Below are positions 8,960 through 16,724 of a stretch of DNA of 55,315 bases, in pieces (the first letter of the stretch is position 1; the number at the start of each line of letters is the position of its first letter). The notes below the pieces were generated by a model, which saw nothing but the letters and a program-made list of their open reading frames with translations, had not been told where the DNA came from and searched no databases. The DNA is from Acidobacteriota bacterium. GTDB lineage: Bacteria; Acidobacteriota; Blastocatellia; HR10. Made by a program: the position numbers and the translations under genes. The stretch lies in assembly GCA_030550025.1 (NCBI GenBank), contig JAUQQC010000011.1:40428-95742 (forward strand). The letters run 5' to 3'.

Positions 8960-9784
8960 ATGGCCCGACCGAGGAGGGCTCATGCGAGCGATGGCTCTGC
9001 GCGCGTTGCAGGGCCGCAAGAGATCGCCGCGCTCCTGCGCGAGCTGCGCGGCAGCGCTTCGCTCGGCGAGCGAATGCGTCGCGCCGCTCGACTCTTGCGC
9101 GGTCGTCCGTACGTCGAGAATCCGCTCGGTGGCGGGCCGAATCAACGCGAGAACCTCACCCTCTCGCTCGCGGGCTTCGATTGCGTCACGTATGTGGAGA
9201 CGGTGCTCGCGCTCGCTCTGGCCCGATCGGCGCGTGACGTCCGACGATGGCTGCGGCGCATTCGCTACAAGGACGGACGGCTCGCCTGGTGCGCGCGGCA
9301 CCACTACATGATCGAATGGGTTCGCGAGAATATCCGCCAGGGGCTTCTCACGGATCTCACACGCGGTCGCGGGACGCGCCGCCTCATCCGTCGAGTGAAT
9401 CGCGTCCCCGGCCTCCCCCCTCGAACGCTGCGCTTTCGGTGCTTCCCGAAGAAGCAGCTCGCGAAGTTGCGGGAGCGTCTTCGTGACGGCGACCTCATCT
9501 TCTTCGCCTCCACCAAACCGAACCTCGATGTCTTTCACGTTGGCCTGCTGCTGGTCGAGCGGAAATCCTCTCGCGCGGAGGAGGCTGCGCCGCCGCGACT
9601 CATCCTCTCTCATGCCTCTCGTCGTCGCGGCCGCGTCGTGGAGCAGGAGCTGGAGGAGTTCCTGAGGGAGAATCGAATGTCGGGCGTGCTCCTGACGCGT
9701 CCGCGAGAGCCGAGCGTGCGCCACTCCTGGAGGACGCGCGCACCAGCGCGACGGCTGCGCCCACGAAGAAGACGGCGTGGCTGA
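8960..9784 (+). CDS. DUF1460 N-acetylmuramoyl-L-alanine amidase-like protein
   Basis: About 274 residues, with the conserved blocks of the DUF1460 family (PF07313), NlpC/P60-like cysteine amidases thought to act on cell-wall peptides. Family-type motifs are the nucleophile-type block FDCVTYVETVLALA, then HHYMIEWVRENI, GDLIFFASTKPNLDVFHVG and LILSHAS. The Cys in FDCVTYVE and the His in DVFHVG fit a catalytic Cys/His pair. The ATG at 8960 follows a -10 box directly; a GTG at 8921 would add 13 residues that look unlike protein. No signal peptide is evident, which is unusual for a wall enzyme. The Arg-rich last 25 residues have no family match and are read from DNA shared antisense with the GT2 gene. 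Confidence 0.75.
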   Translation: MARPRRAHASDGSARVAGPQEIAALLRELRGSASLGERMRRAARLLRGRPYVENPLGGGPNQRENLTLSLAGFDCVTYVETVLALALARSARDVRRWLRRIRYKDGRLAWCARHHYMIEWVRENIRQGLLTDLTRGRGTRRLIRRVNRVPGLPPRTLRFRCFPKKQLAKLRERLRDGDLIFFASTKPNLDVFHVGLLLVERKSSRAEEAAPPRLILSHASRRRGRVVEQELEEFLRENRMSGVLLTRPREPSVRHSWRTRAPARRLRPRRRRRG

Positions 9785-10622
9785 TGAGGACGTAAGCGAG
9801 GAAGAGCGGGCGGCGCAGGATCGCCAAGGGCGAAGGCCGCAGCGTGGCGAGGAGTTGCCGCAGGAACTCCGGATGGCGCCTGAGGAAGAGGCCATATCCC
9901 TGACCGTGCCAGAACTTGCGGCGGAGCAAATCTCGCAATCGCGCCGGATAGTCGTGAACGACGCGGACATCCGCCAGGAAAACAATCGGGATGCCAGCAC
10001 GAGAGAGACGATATCCCAGCTCGATGTCTTCCGCGGCCACGAGCTCCGGATCGAATCCCCCAAGAGCGCGCAATACCTCGACGCGCGCCAGAAAGCCCAT
10101 GCCGTTCAATCCGCGCACGCCCTCCGGACGCACATATCGGCCGATAGCCCACCGATCGATTTCGGCTTCGTAGCGCGCCCACACGGAGCGCGTGGGAGCG
10201 GGCTCGAAATCGAACTGGAAACACGCGATCGAACAACCATGCGCATCTACCGCGCGCCGGAGGCGCCGGAAGTGATCGGGCGCGAGGAACACGTCCGAAT
10301 CCAAGAAATGGACCCATTCGGTAGTGACGGCGCGGAGTCCGGCATTGCGCAACTCAGCGAGCGTTCGCGCGCCGGGGCAGTAAAGCGAGCGGATCGGAAA
10401 GGGAAAAGGACGCGGGAGAGCGCTCAAGCGCCCCTCCACGTCAGGGACGTCGCGGCTCACGATGAGGACTTCTACCGGAGAAAAGGCGCTCGGCTCGGCT
10501 TCGGCGAGCGTCACGAGCAACCGCTCGAGCGCCGGCTCTCGCCCACGATGCACGGGGATCACCAATGTCGTGGATCGAGAGGAGGAATCACGATCCACCG
10601 ATCCTCGCCCTTCGCCACACAT
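9600..10622 (-). CDS. family 2 glycosyltransferase
   Basis: A 340-residue GT-A-fold glycosyltransferase transferring a sugar from a nucleotide-sugar, probably for surface polysaccharide. Visible blocks: TTLVIPVHRGREPALERLL at the N-terminus, RTLAELRNAGLRA, the metal-binding WVHFLDSDVF (DSD as DxD) near residue 108, GLNGMGFLARVEVLRALGGFDP and AAEDIELGYRLSRAG near 205 with the acidic ED. A hydrophobic segment near 280-300 (FLAYVLISHAVFFVGAAVAL) may anchor it to the membrane. It is the last gene of a minus-strand run starting at sucD, 14 bp after the dehydrogenase. Its final 185 bp run antisense through the 3' end of the DUF1460 gene; the C-terminal tail there is low-complexity (Ala, Pro, Arg). 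Confidence 0.82.
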   Translation of the reverse strand: MCGEGRGSVDRDSSSRSTTLVIPVHRGREPALERLLVTLAEAEPSAFSPVEVLIVSRDVPDVEGRLSALPRPFPFPIRSLYCPGARTLAELRNAGLRAVTTEWVHFLDSDVFLAPDHFRRLRRAVDAHGCSIACFQFDFEPAPTRSVWARYEAEIDRWAIGRYVRPEGVRGLNGMGFLARVEVLRALGGFDPELVAAEDIELGYRLSRAGIPIVFLADVRVVHDYPARLRDLLRRKFWHGQGYGLFLRRHPEFLRQLLATLRPSPLAILRRPLFLAYVLISHAVFFVGAAVALVRASSRSGARSALADASGARPTFDSPSGTPPAPAPRRGRDDERHERG

Positions 10623-10636
10623 CCGACGCTAGCGCA

Positions 10637-11752
10637 CTACCGGAACGCCTCTTTGTTCACCACGAAGGGCATCTTCGCCGGATCCCCACCGTAATTTCCT
10701 TCGAGCACGTCAATGAGGGCTTGGACGGTTCGTCCCGCCATGCCGCGATCGGGATCGGGCGAGAGGCGTGTGATCCGACCACCGCTGGCGAAATGATGGA
10801 AGAGTCGGAGCCGGTCCTCCAGCTCCGGATCCCGTAAGGGAGAATCTGGGGGCAGAGGCTCGATCTCGAACACATCGAGCGCCGCTCCCGCGATCACCCC
10901 ATTTTTCAACGCCCAGTAGAGCGCGCGCTCATCCACGACCGGCCCGCGCGAAGTGTTGATGAGATAGGCCGTCGGCTTCATCTTCCGCAACGCATCCTCA
11001 TTGATGAGATGATAGGTCGGCGTCTCGCTCTCGCCGGGACGAAGCAACGGGACATGGAGGCTCACGTAATCCCCCTGGCTCAAAGCCTCCTCGAAACTCA
11101 CGTAGCGGATTGTGCGCCGCTCGGGCGTAAACCCCAACTCGTAGCGCAGGTCCATTTCGCGTTGGACCTTGGCGACGAATTCGTGATCCTGAACGATCGG
11201 ATCGTAACAGAGGATGTTCATGTCCAGGCCGATGCACTTCTTGATGAATGCCTTCCCGATCCGTCCCGTCCCGATGACGGAGACCGTCTTGCCCGTCACC
11301 TCATCGCCCAAGAAAGGGAGATACGGATGCCACGCTCCCCATCGGTTCTCGCGCACGAGCTTCTCGCTCGGCCAGAGCTTCCGCGAGACGCAGCCCAGGA
11401 TGAAGAGGGCGAATTCGGCCGTCGCTTCGTTCAGGACGTCGGGCGTATGGGTGAAGGGGATCTTCAACTCATTGGCCGCCGCGCGATCAATGTTGTCAAA
11501 GCCCACGGCGCATTGGGCGACGACCTTGAGCGTGCCACGCCCGGCCTCGAGCACTTCGCGATCAATGGGATCGCGCAAAGTAGTGATGAGCCCGTCCACC
11601 CCCGACTTCACCTTCTCGATGATGAGGCTTTTGGGAGGAGGATCGGGATGTGGATAGACCTCGACCTCATATCCCCGCCGTCGCAATACCTCCAAGGCTT
11701 CCTGGCCGATGTCGCAGGTCGCGAACACGCGAAAGCGTTTGGACGTCGCCAT
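10637..11752 (-). CDS. D-isomer-specific 2-hydroxyacid dehydrogenase
   Basis: A 371-residue NAD(P)-dependent D-2-hydroxyacid dehydrogenase of the glyoxylate/hydroxypyruvate reductase or phosphoglycerate dehydrogenase type. The substrate domain is split around a Rossmann domain with VIGTGRIGKAFIKK. The active-site Arg lies in LINTSRGPVVDE, Glu in ALDVFEIEPLP, and the His region reads LFHHFASGG in place of the usual TPHxAS. Substrate cannot be fixed from sequence; there is no ACT domain, so it is not a classical long SerA. The start has a strong GAGGGGGG ribosome site. It sits in the sucD-ndk-DUF2905 run. Confidence 0.85.
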   Translation of the reverse strand: MATSKRFRVFATCDIGQEALEVLRRRGYEVEVYPHPDPPPKSLIIEKVKSGVDGLITTLRDPIDREVLEAGRGTLKVVAQCAVGFDNIDRAAANELKIPFTHTPDVLNEATAEFALFILGCVSRKLWPSEKLVRENRWGAWHPYLPFLGDEVTGKTVSVIGTGRIGKAFIKKCIGLDMNILCYDPIVQDHEFVAKVQREMDLRYELGFTPERRTIRYVSFEEALSQGDYVSLHVPLLRPGESETPTYHLINEDALRKMKPTAYLINTSRGPVVDERALYWALKNGVIAGAALDVFEIEPLPPDSPLRDPELEDRLRLFHHFASGGRITRLSPDPDRGMAGRTVQALIDVLEGNYGGDPAKMPFVVNKEAFR

Positions 11753-11762
11753 ATATCCCCCC

Positions 11763-12005
11763 TCACTTTCGGAGCGAAGAGATCAGCGACCAGAGGATCG
11801 TCGCGATCACGCTCAAGATCAGGCTCGTGACCAATGGGAAGTAGAAGCGCACATTCTCGCGCTCGATACGAATATCCCCAGGGAGTCGCCCCAAGGGGAT
11901 CTGCGGGAAGCGCTCCAAGAGCACAAGCACCAGACCGAAGGCCACAAACAGGAGCCCGATCACAATGAAGAGTCGTCCCATGCCGCCCAGACCATCCCAC
12001 AACAT
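11763..12005 (-). CDS. DUF2905 small membrane protein
   Basis: An 80-residue protein with two hydrophobic segments (LFIVIGLLFVAFGLVLVLLE and FPLVTSLILSVIATILWSLI) around the conserved core LGRLPGDIRIERENVRFYFP, which identifies DUF2905. Function is unknown. It starts 6 bp after the ndk stop, so it is translated from the same message. An ATG eight codons later (11981) is an equally possible start, because it opens directly onto the membrane segment. Confidence 0.85.
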   Translation of the reverse strand: MLWDGLGGMGRLFIVIGLLFVAFGLVLVLLERFPQIPLGRLPGDIRIERENVRFYFPLVTSLILSVIATILWSLISSLRK

Positions 12006-12011
12006 CGCCGT

Positions 12012-12431
12012 TCACCCGACGATCTCCAAGGCGTTGAAGAAATAAGCGATCTCGAAGGCGGCGGTCTCCGGGGCATCCGAGCCGTGGACGACGTTGCGTT
12101 CGATCGTCGTGCCGAATTGGCGGCGGATCGTCCCATCGGCCGCGCGAGCCGGATCGGTCGCTCCCATCACCTCCCGCCAGCGAGAGATGACCGATTCGCC
12201 CTCCAGCAGAAGGACGACGCAGGGGCCACTGGACATGAACGTCGTGAGACTCTCGAAGAACGGTTTGCCACGATGCACGGCGTAAAACCCCTCGGCCTGC
12301 GCCTTCGTCAAATGCACCATCTTCAGGCCACGGATGCGAAATCGCTCGGCCTCGATCCGACGGATGATCTCGCCCACGAGCCCCCGCTCGACGGCATCCG
12401 GCTTGATGATGGCGAGCGTGCGTTCGAGCAT
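12012..12431 (-). CDS. ndk: nucleoside diphosphate kinase
   Basis: Transfers the gamma phosphate from ATP to nucleoside diphosphates through a phosphohistidine. The 139 residues match family length. N-terminal [15 protein letters not shown] is the family signature, and the catalytic His116 lies in [13 protein letters not shown]. It is preceded on the same strand by sucD (48 bp away) and followed within 6 bp by DUF2905, so the three form one transcription unit linking the TCA-cycle ligase with nucleotide balance. Confidence 0.97.
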   Translation of the reverse strand: MLERTLAIIKPDAVERGLVGEIIRRIEAERFRIRGLKMVHLTKAQAEGFYAVHRGKPFFESLTTFMSSGPCVVLLLEGESVISRWREVMGATDPARAADGTIRRQFGTTIERNVVHGSDAPETAAFEIAYFFNALEIVG

Positions 12432-12479
12432 CCCCTTCCTCCCCTCGAAATCGGTAGTTCGATGGCTGAGTCGTCCGCT

Positions 12480-13355
12480 TCAGTCTCTCCCCAACACGCG
12501 AGCGACGGTCGCGCCGATCTCGGCCGGACTGCGGACGACGTGAATGCCGGCCTCCTCCATCGCCCACATCTTCTCGGCCGCCGTCCCTCGCCCCCCGGAG
12601 ATGATGGCTCCCGCATGGCCCATGCGCCGACCCGGCGGTGCCGTCTGCCCGGCGACGAACCCGATGACGGGCTTCGTCATATACGCGCGCACGAAGGCCG
12701 CAGCTTCCTCTTCAGCCGTGCCCCCGATCTCCCCAATGAGAACGACCGCTTCCGTTTGCTCGTCCTGCTCGAAGAGGCGCAATACATCCACGAAGTTCGT
12801 CCCCACGATCGGATCCCCACCGATGCCGACGCAGGTGGATTGTCCAAGCCCCCGCTGTGTCAACTGCCACACGGCCTCATACGTGAGCGTGCCGCTGCGG
12901 GAGACCACGCCTATGCTCCCTGCTCGATGGATGTGGCCGGGCATGATGCCCACCTTGCACTTCCCCGGAGAGATCACCCCCGGACAGTTCGGCCCGATCA
13001 ATCGCGTCGGCCGATCCTTCAGAAAGGCCATGACCCGAACCATGTCAAGAGCGGGGATCCCCTCCGTGATGCAGACAATAAGCGCAATGCCGGCATCGGC
13101 GGCCTCCATGATGGCGTCGGCGGCAAAGGCCGCGGGCACGTAGATCACACTCGTATTGGCCTCGGTCTCCCGCACAGCTTGCTCGACCGTATTGAAGACC
13201 GGCACGCCTTCGTGGACGGTCCCCCCTTTCCCCGGAGTGACGCCAGCGACGATCTTCGTCCCATACGCCTTCATCTGCTGCGTATGGAACGTTCCCTCTC
13301 GACCCGTGATCCCCTGAACGACGACGCGCGTGTGTTCATCTACGAGTATGCTCAA
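12480..13355 (-). CDS. sucD: succinyl-CoA ligase, alpha subunit
   Basis: The ADP/GDP-forming succinate-CoA ligase alpha subunit of the TCA cycle, 291 residues from a TTG start at 13355. The TTG is chosen because AAGGAG lies 9 nt upstream and the protein then begins [17 protein letters not shown], the standard SucD N-terminus; the open frame upstream is not protein-like. CoA-site blocks ([20 protein letters not shown]) and the phosphorylated His247 in [11 protein letters not shown] are present. The beta subunit gene sucC, usually directly upstream, is absent here: upstream lies a divergent protease gene. The subunit must be encoded elsewhere. Confidence 0.95.
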   Translation of the reverse strand: MSILVDEHTRVVVQGITGREGTFHTQQMKAYGTKIVAGVTPGKGGTVHEGVPVFNTVEQAVRETEANTSVIYVPAAFAADAIMEAADAGIALIVCITEGIPALDMVRVMAFLKDRPTRLIGPNCPGVISPGKCKVGIMPGHIHRAGSIGVVSRSGTLTYEAVWQLTQRGLGQSTCVGIGGDPIVGTNFVDVLRLFEQDEQTEAVVLIGEIGGTAEEEAAAFVRAYMTKPVIGFVAGQTAPPGRRMGHAGAIISGGRGTAAEKMWAMEEAGIHVVRSPAEIGATVARVLGRD

Positions 13356-13493
13356 CGCCCCACACTCCTTGCACCAACGTTTCCCTTTGAAAGGCACTGG
13401 AATATACCATAACCCCCTGGCCGAAGACAAAGCCGATCTGGTGCCTTCGACGAACGGCGCGCGCGTTCCGAGCATCCCAACCGACGAAGGGGG

Positions 13494-13522
13494 TTGCCCC
13501 CTCCGCGAATCTCGACTATTTT
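13494..13522 (+). promoter_or_regulatory. promoter of M48 protease gene (leaderless type)
   Basis: TTGCCC (13494-13499), a 17-bp spacer and TATTTT (13517-13522) predict a transcription start about 3 nt before the ATG at 13532. Confidence 0.5.
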
Positions 13523-13531
13523 AGGTGGGCT

Positions 13532-14524
13532 ATGCGAGACGGAAGAAGAGAGCGAAGGCGACGTCAGCTTTCGATGCTTTTGCTTGGCGGGCTCGCTGTG
13601 GGGCTCCTCTCCGGTCTCTCTCCCGCGAATGGGGATCCGAGGGCGCGCGCGGCGGACTCCGCGGGGCTCACAAGCGGGAGTCGGAACCCTTATGACAAGT
13701 TCCGAGGAGCGAGCTATAGCAACGAAGGTCTGTACCCGGAACGGGACGAGATCCGTCTGGGACAGGAGCTGCACAAGCAATTGCAGAAGGAGCAGAAGAT
13801 CGTGCGCGATCACGTGCTCGCCGACTACGTGCAACGGCTCGGGGAGCGGCTGGCGCGCCTCTCCAAACGCCGGGATCTCGACTATCACTTCTTCATCCTG
13901 GAGGACCCGACGGTGAACGCGTTCGCGCTCCCGGGCGGATACATCTACGTGCACACGGGGTTGCTCGCCACGGTGGAGAGCGAGAGCGAACTCGCCTCGG
14001 TGCTCGGACACGAGATCGGGCACGTCGTCGCGCGACACGGACTCAAGAATTTCAAGCGCGCGCAGCGGTACCAATTTCTCATCGGCTTGATCAACCTGGG
14101 CATTGGCGCGATCGGTGGCGAGAGCACGGCCGCGCGCATTGGACAGACGGCCTCGCAACTTCTGGCCGCGGGCATCTTCACGAAGCATTCGCGAGATGCC
14201 GAACGAGAGGCGGATTTCCTCGGCGTGCACAACATGTACGCCGCCGGCTACGACCCCCGCGGCATGATTTCGATGTTCGAGAAGCTGGAGCAGATCTCGC
14301 GCCGGAATCCCGACCTGCTCGGCGCCGTCTTCCGCACGCATCCGCCAGCGTCCGAACGTATTCGGAACACGCAGGCGGAGATTACGGATCACCTTGCTCT
14401 CGCTCCGCACCTGGTGCGCGATACGCCGACGTTTCGCATGATGAAGCAACGGCTTCAAGAGTTGGGATGGGCGCGGGACTCGATCTCCGCACCGCGGCAC
14501 CGGCAGCGATCGCGCAGCTTCTGA
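13532..14524 (+). CDS. M48-family zinc metalloprotease (BepA-like)
   Basis: A 330-residue exported peptidase resembling periplasmic M48 proteases that check outer-membrane protein assembly. An Arg-rich N-region is followed by LLLGGLAVGLLSGLSPANG as signal. The zinc site HEIGH is at 160-164 and the third-ligand region SRDAEREAD at 219-227. The segment AFALPGGYIYVHTGLL just before is typical of the family. There is no C-terminal TPR domain, unlike E. coli BepA, so it is the shorter form. It is followed 18 bp later by the O-antigen ligase gene. A role in BamA quality control is inference. Confidence 0.9.
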   Translation: MRDGRRERRRRQLSMLLLGGLAVGLLSGLSPANGDPRARAADSAGLTSGSRNPYDKFRGASYSNEGLYPERDEIRLGQELHKQLQKEQKIVRDHVLADYVQRLGERLARLSKRRDLDYHFFILEDPTVNAFALPGGYIYVHTGLLATVESESELASVLGHEIGHVVARHGLKNFKRAQRYQFLIGLINLGIGAIGGESTAARIGQTASQLLAAGIFTKHSRDAEREADFLGVHNMYAAGYDPRGMISMFEKLEQISRRNPDLLGAVFRTHPPASERIRNTQAEITDHLALAPHLVRDTPTFRMMKQRLQELGWARDSISAPRHRQRSRSF

Positions 14525-14542
14525 GGATCGGCGCGCGCGGAT

Positions 14543-16648
14543 ATGCGCCCCCTCTCCCTGAATTCGCCCGGACGACGAATGGTGCGGCGGACACTGGATC
14601 CGTGGATCGAAGGCGTATTCGTCCTACTGCTTTTCGGACTGCCCTTCGCGCTCGGGGCCGTCGAGGCATGGGGATATGGGGCGATGGAGGTCAGCGTCGC
14701 CGTGCTCATGGCTCTCTTCCTCGTGCGCGGATGGCGGCGCGGTCACTTCATCTGGTTCGCCTCACCGATGAACGTATGGCTGTGCGCCTTCCTCTTACTT
14801 GTGCTGCTGCACGGCCTGCCGCTCCCTCCCGCGATGCTCGCCCGACTTTCGCCCCGCACGGCCGAGATCGCCGCTTCGGATGGGGCATCGGCGTGGAGCT
14901 CGCTCGCCCTCAATCGCACGCTCTGGCGTGAAGAGCTGTTGAAGGGGATCGCCTATGTCGCGACGTTCCTCATCGCCGCGAACTGGTTTCATGACCCGCG
15001 ACGCGTGAAGCGGTTTTTCTTCTATTTCGGAGCTGCGGGGGCGAGCCTCACGCTCTTCGCCCTCGTTCAGCTCGCGTTCTGGAACGGGAAGCTCTTCTGG
15101 CGAATCGAGACGGCTTCGGCCTTCCCCTTCGGCCCTTATGTGAACCACAATCATTTCGCCGGCTTCATCGAATTGGCGCTCGGTGCAACGCTTGGGCTGC
15201 TGCTGGCGGAAATCCAGCCGGCTCTGAGCCGACGGGCGCAGCTGCGCGATGAGGCCATAGCGCGCGCTCTTTTGCTCGCCGGCTTGGGCGCGCTGCTTCT
15301 CATCGGCCTTCTCCTCTCCCGGTCGCGAGGAGGAATCGTGAGCGTGCTCGGTGCGAGCGCGATCTTGCCCCTGGTGCTGCGACGCTCGGATTCTCGACGC
15401 GCACTCTTTGCGGCTCTTCTGGTCCTTGCGCTGCTTGTGGGGGGAGTCCTGATGCTTGGGTCCGGGATCGCCTTCGAACGCTATCAGTTCGCTGGTGATC
15501 CCTCGGTCCGGTATCGGCTGGCGATCTGGCGCGAGACGCTCACGCTCGTGCGCGACTATTGGCAGCTTGGCTGCGGCCTCGGGAACTTCGCCGAGATCTT
15601 CCCGGCCTATAAGACGGGTTTCGCCGGGTTCTTCACCGTGCACCCGGAGAACGACTACCTGCAAGCGCTCGCCGAGCTGGGCGTCATCGGGTTCGGGCTC
15701 CTGCTGGCGGTGATCGTCCTCTACGCGCGCGGTGTCCTTCGGCTTCTGCGGCAACGGCGCGATGACCAGGCGCGCGGCCTGACCACAGGAGGAATGTTCG
15801 GGCTCCTGGCGCTCTCGCTTCATGGGCTCTATGACTTCAACTTCCACATTCCGGCAAATGCCTTCGCCTTCGTCCTGATGGCCGCCATGACGCAGGCGAT
15901 CGCGGCGCTCCACGTTCGGTCAAACGGTGAGATCGCCTTCCTCGTGCGAGCGCGACGATGGACGCGCGAGCGCTCGGCCAAGCTCTTCACCGGCATCGTG
16001 CTCGCGGGCCTTTTGGGAGCGATCGGATATGCGGCGCTCTCTCTCCGCGCCGCGATTCATCATCAGCGGTTCCTCGCGTGGTTTCGAACCTATCGGGTGG
16101 AGCCGCCCGAGCAAGCATTGCGCGCGACGGATCGCCTCATTCCCGGCTACGAGGCCGAGATGCGCCATTGGCGCGCTCGTCAGCTCTTCGATTACGGACG
16201 TCTGCCGGAGCGCCCGCGACTGCAGCAATATGCCTTCTTCGAACGAGCGGCGGAGCTGGCGCAGGAAGCCGCGTTCGCGCGTCCGGCACGCGGCCGCTAC
16301 TGGGCGCTCTGGGCGCGCGCGCTAGCCGAATTGGGCGAGCGAGAACGCGCCCTGTGGGCTTTCGAACGGGCAGTGCGACTCGATCCGACGAATGCCGAGA
16401 TCCGCTATGACCTTGGCCGCTACGCCGTCTTCCTCGGTGATCGCGAGCGCGCCCTCCAAGAACTCTCTCGCGCCCGGCAATTGGACCCCACTCTGGGTCT
16501 CGAGCAGACGCTCGACCTGCTCAGCCAATTGACCGATGACGAGCACCTGCTGCGTCGCGTGCTCGTCGGCGAGGAGGAAGCGGCCGCTTTCACGACGTGG
16601 TACCGGAAGCGCTTCGAGCGCGCGAAGACGGCGAGCGACCGCCCATGA
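14543..16648 (+). CDS. O-antigen ligase family membrane protein with C-terminal TPRs
   Basis: A 701-residue Wzy/WaaL-type polytopic membrane protein that would polymerise or ligate surface polysaccharide in the inner membrane. About ten to twelve hydrophobic helices span residues 20-500. The family loop is visible as LLSRSRGGIVSVLGA near 255 and HPENDYLQALAELGVIGFGL near 370, containing the conserved His. The C-terminus has at least two TPR-like helices (YWALWARALAELGERERALW, AEIRYDLGRYAVFLGDRERA), so this is a ligase-TPR fusion. A second in-frame ATG at 14579 (MVRRTLDPW) is a possible start. The substrate is unknown; the GT2 gene nearby may belong to the same pathway. Confidence 0.85.
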   Translation: MRPLSLNSPGRRMVRRTLDPWIEGVFVLLLFGLPFALGAVEAWGYGAMEVSVAVLMALFLVRGWRRGHFIWFASPMNVWLCAFLLLVLLHGLPLPPAMLARLSPRTAEIAASDGASAWSSLALNRTLWREELLKGIAYVATFLIAANWFHDPRRVKRFFFYFGAAGASLTLFALVQLAFWNGKLFWRIETASAFPFGPYVNHNHFAGFIELALGATLGLLLAEIQPALSRRAQLRDEAIARALLLAGLGALLLIGLLLSRSRGGIVSVLGASAILPLVLRRSDSRRALFAALLVLALLVGGVLMLGSGIAFERYQFAGDPSVRYRLAIWRETLTLVRDYWQLGCGLGNFAEIFPAYKTGFAGFFTVHPENDYLQALAELGVIGFGLLLAVIVLYARGVLRLLRQRRDDQARGLTTGGMFGLLALSLHGLYDFNFHIPANAFAFVLMAAMTQAIAALHVRSNGEIAFLVRARRWTRERSAKLFTGIVLAGLLGAIGYAALSLRAAIHHQRFLAWFRTYRVEPPEQALRATDRLIPGYEAEMRHWRARQLFDYGRLPERPRLQQYAFFERAAELAQEAAFARPARGRYWALWARALAELGERERALWAFERAVRLDPTNAEIRYDLGRYAVFLGDRERALQELSRARQLDPTLGLEQTLDLLSQLTDDEHLLRRVLVGEEEAAAFTTWYRKRFERAKTASDRP

Positions 16649-16724
16649 GAGACGCCCTTGGGGGCTTGCACATCGGACGTAGCGGAACGAGCCTGGAGAA
16701 GGGGAAACGCTTGAGCGAGGCCCG

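Noticed and set aside
11709-13412. 567-codon plus-strand frame across four minus-strand genes
   Set aside because: It spans several real genes and their gaps, with no motif or ribosome site.
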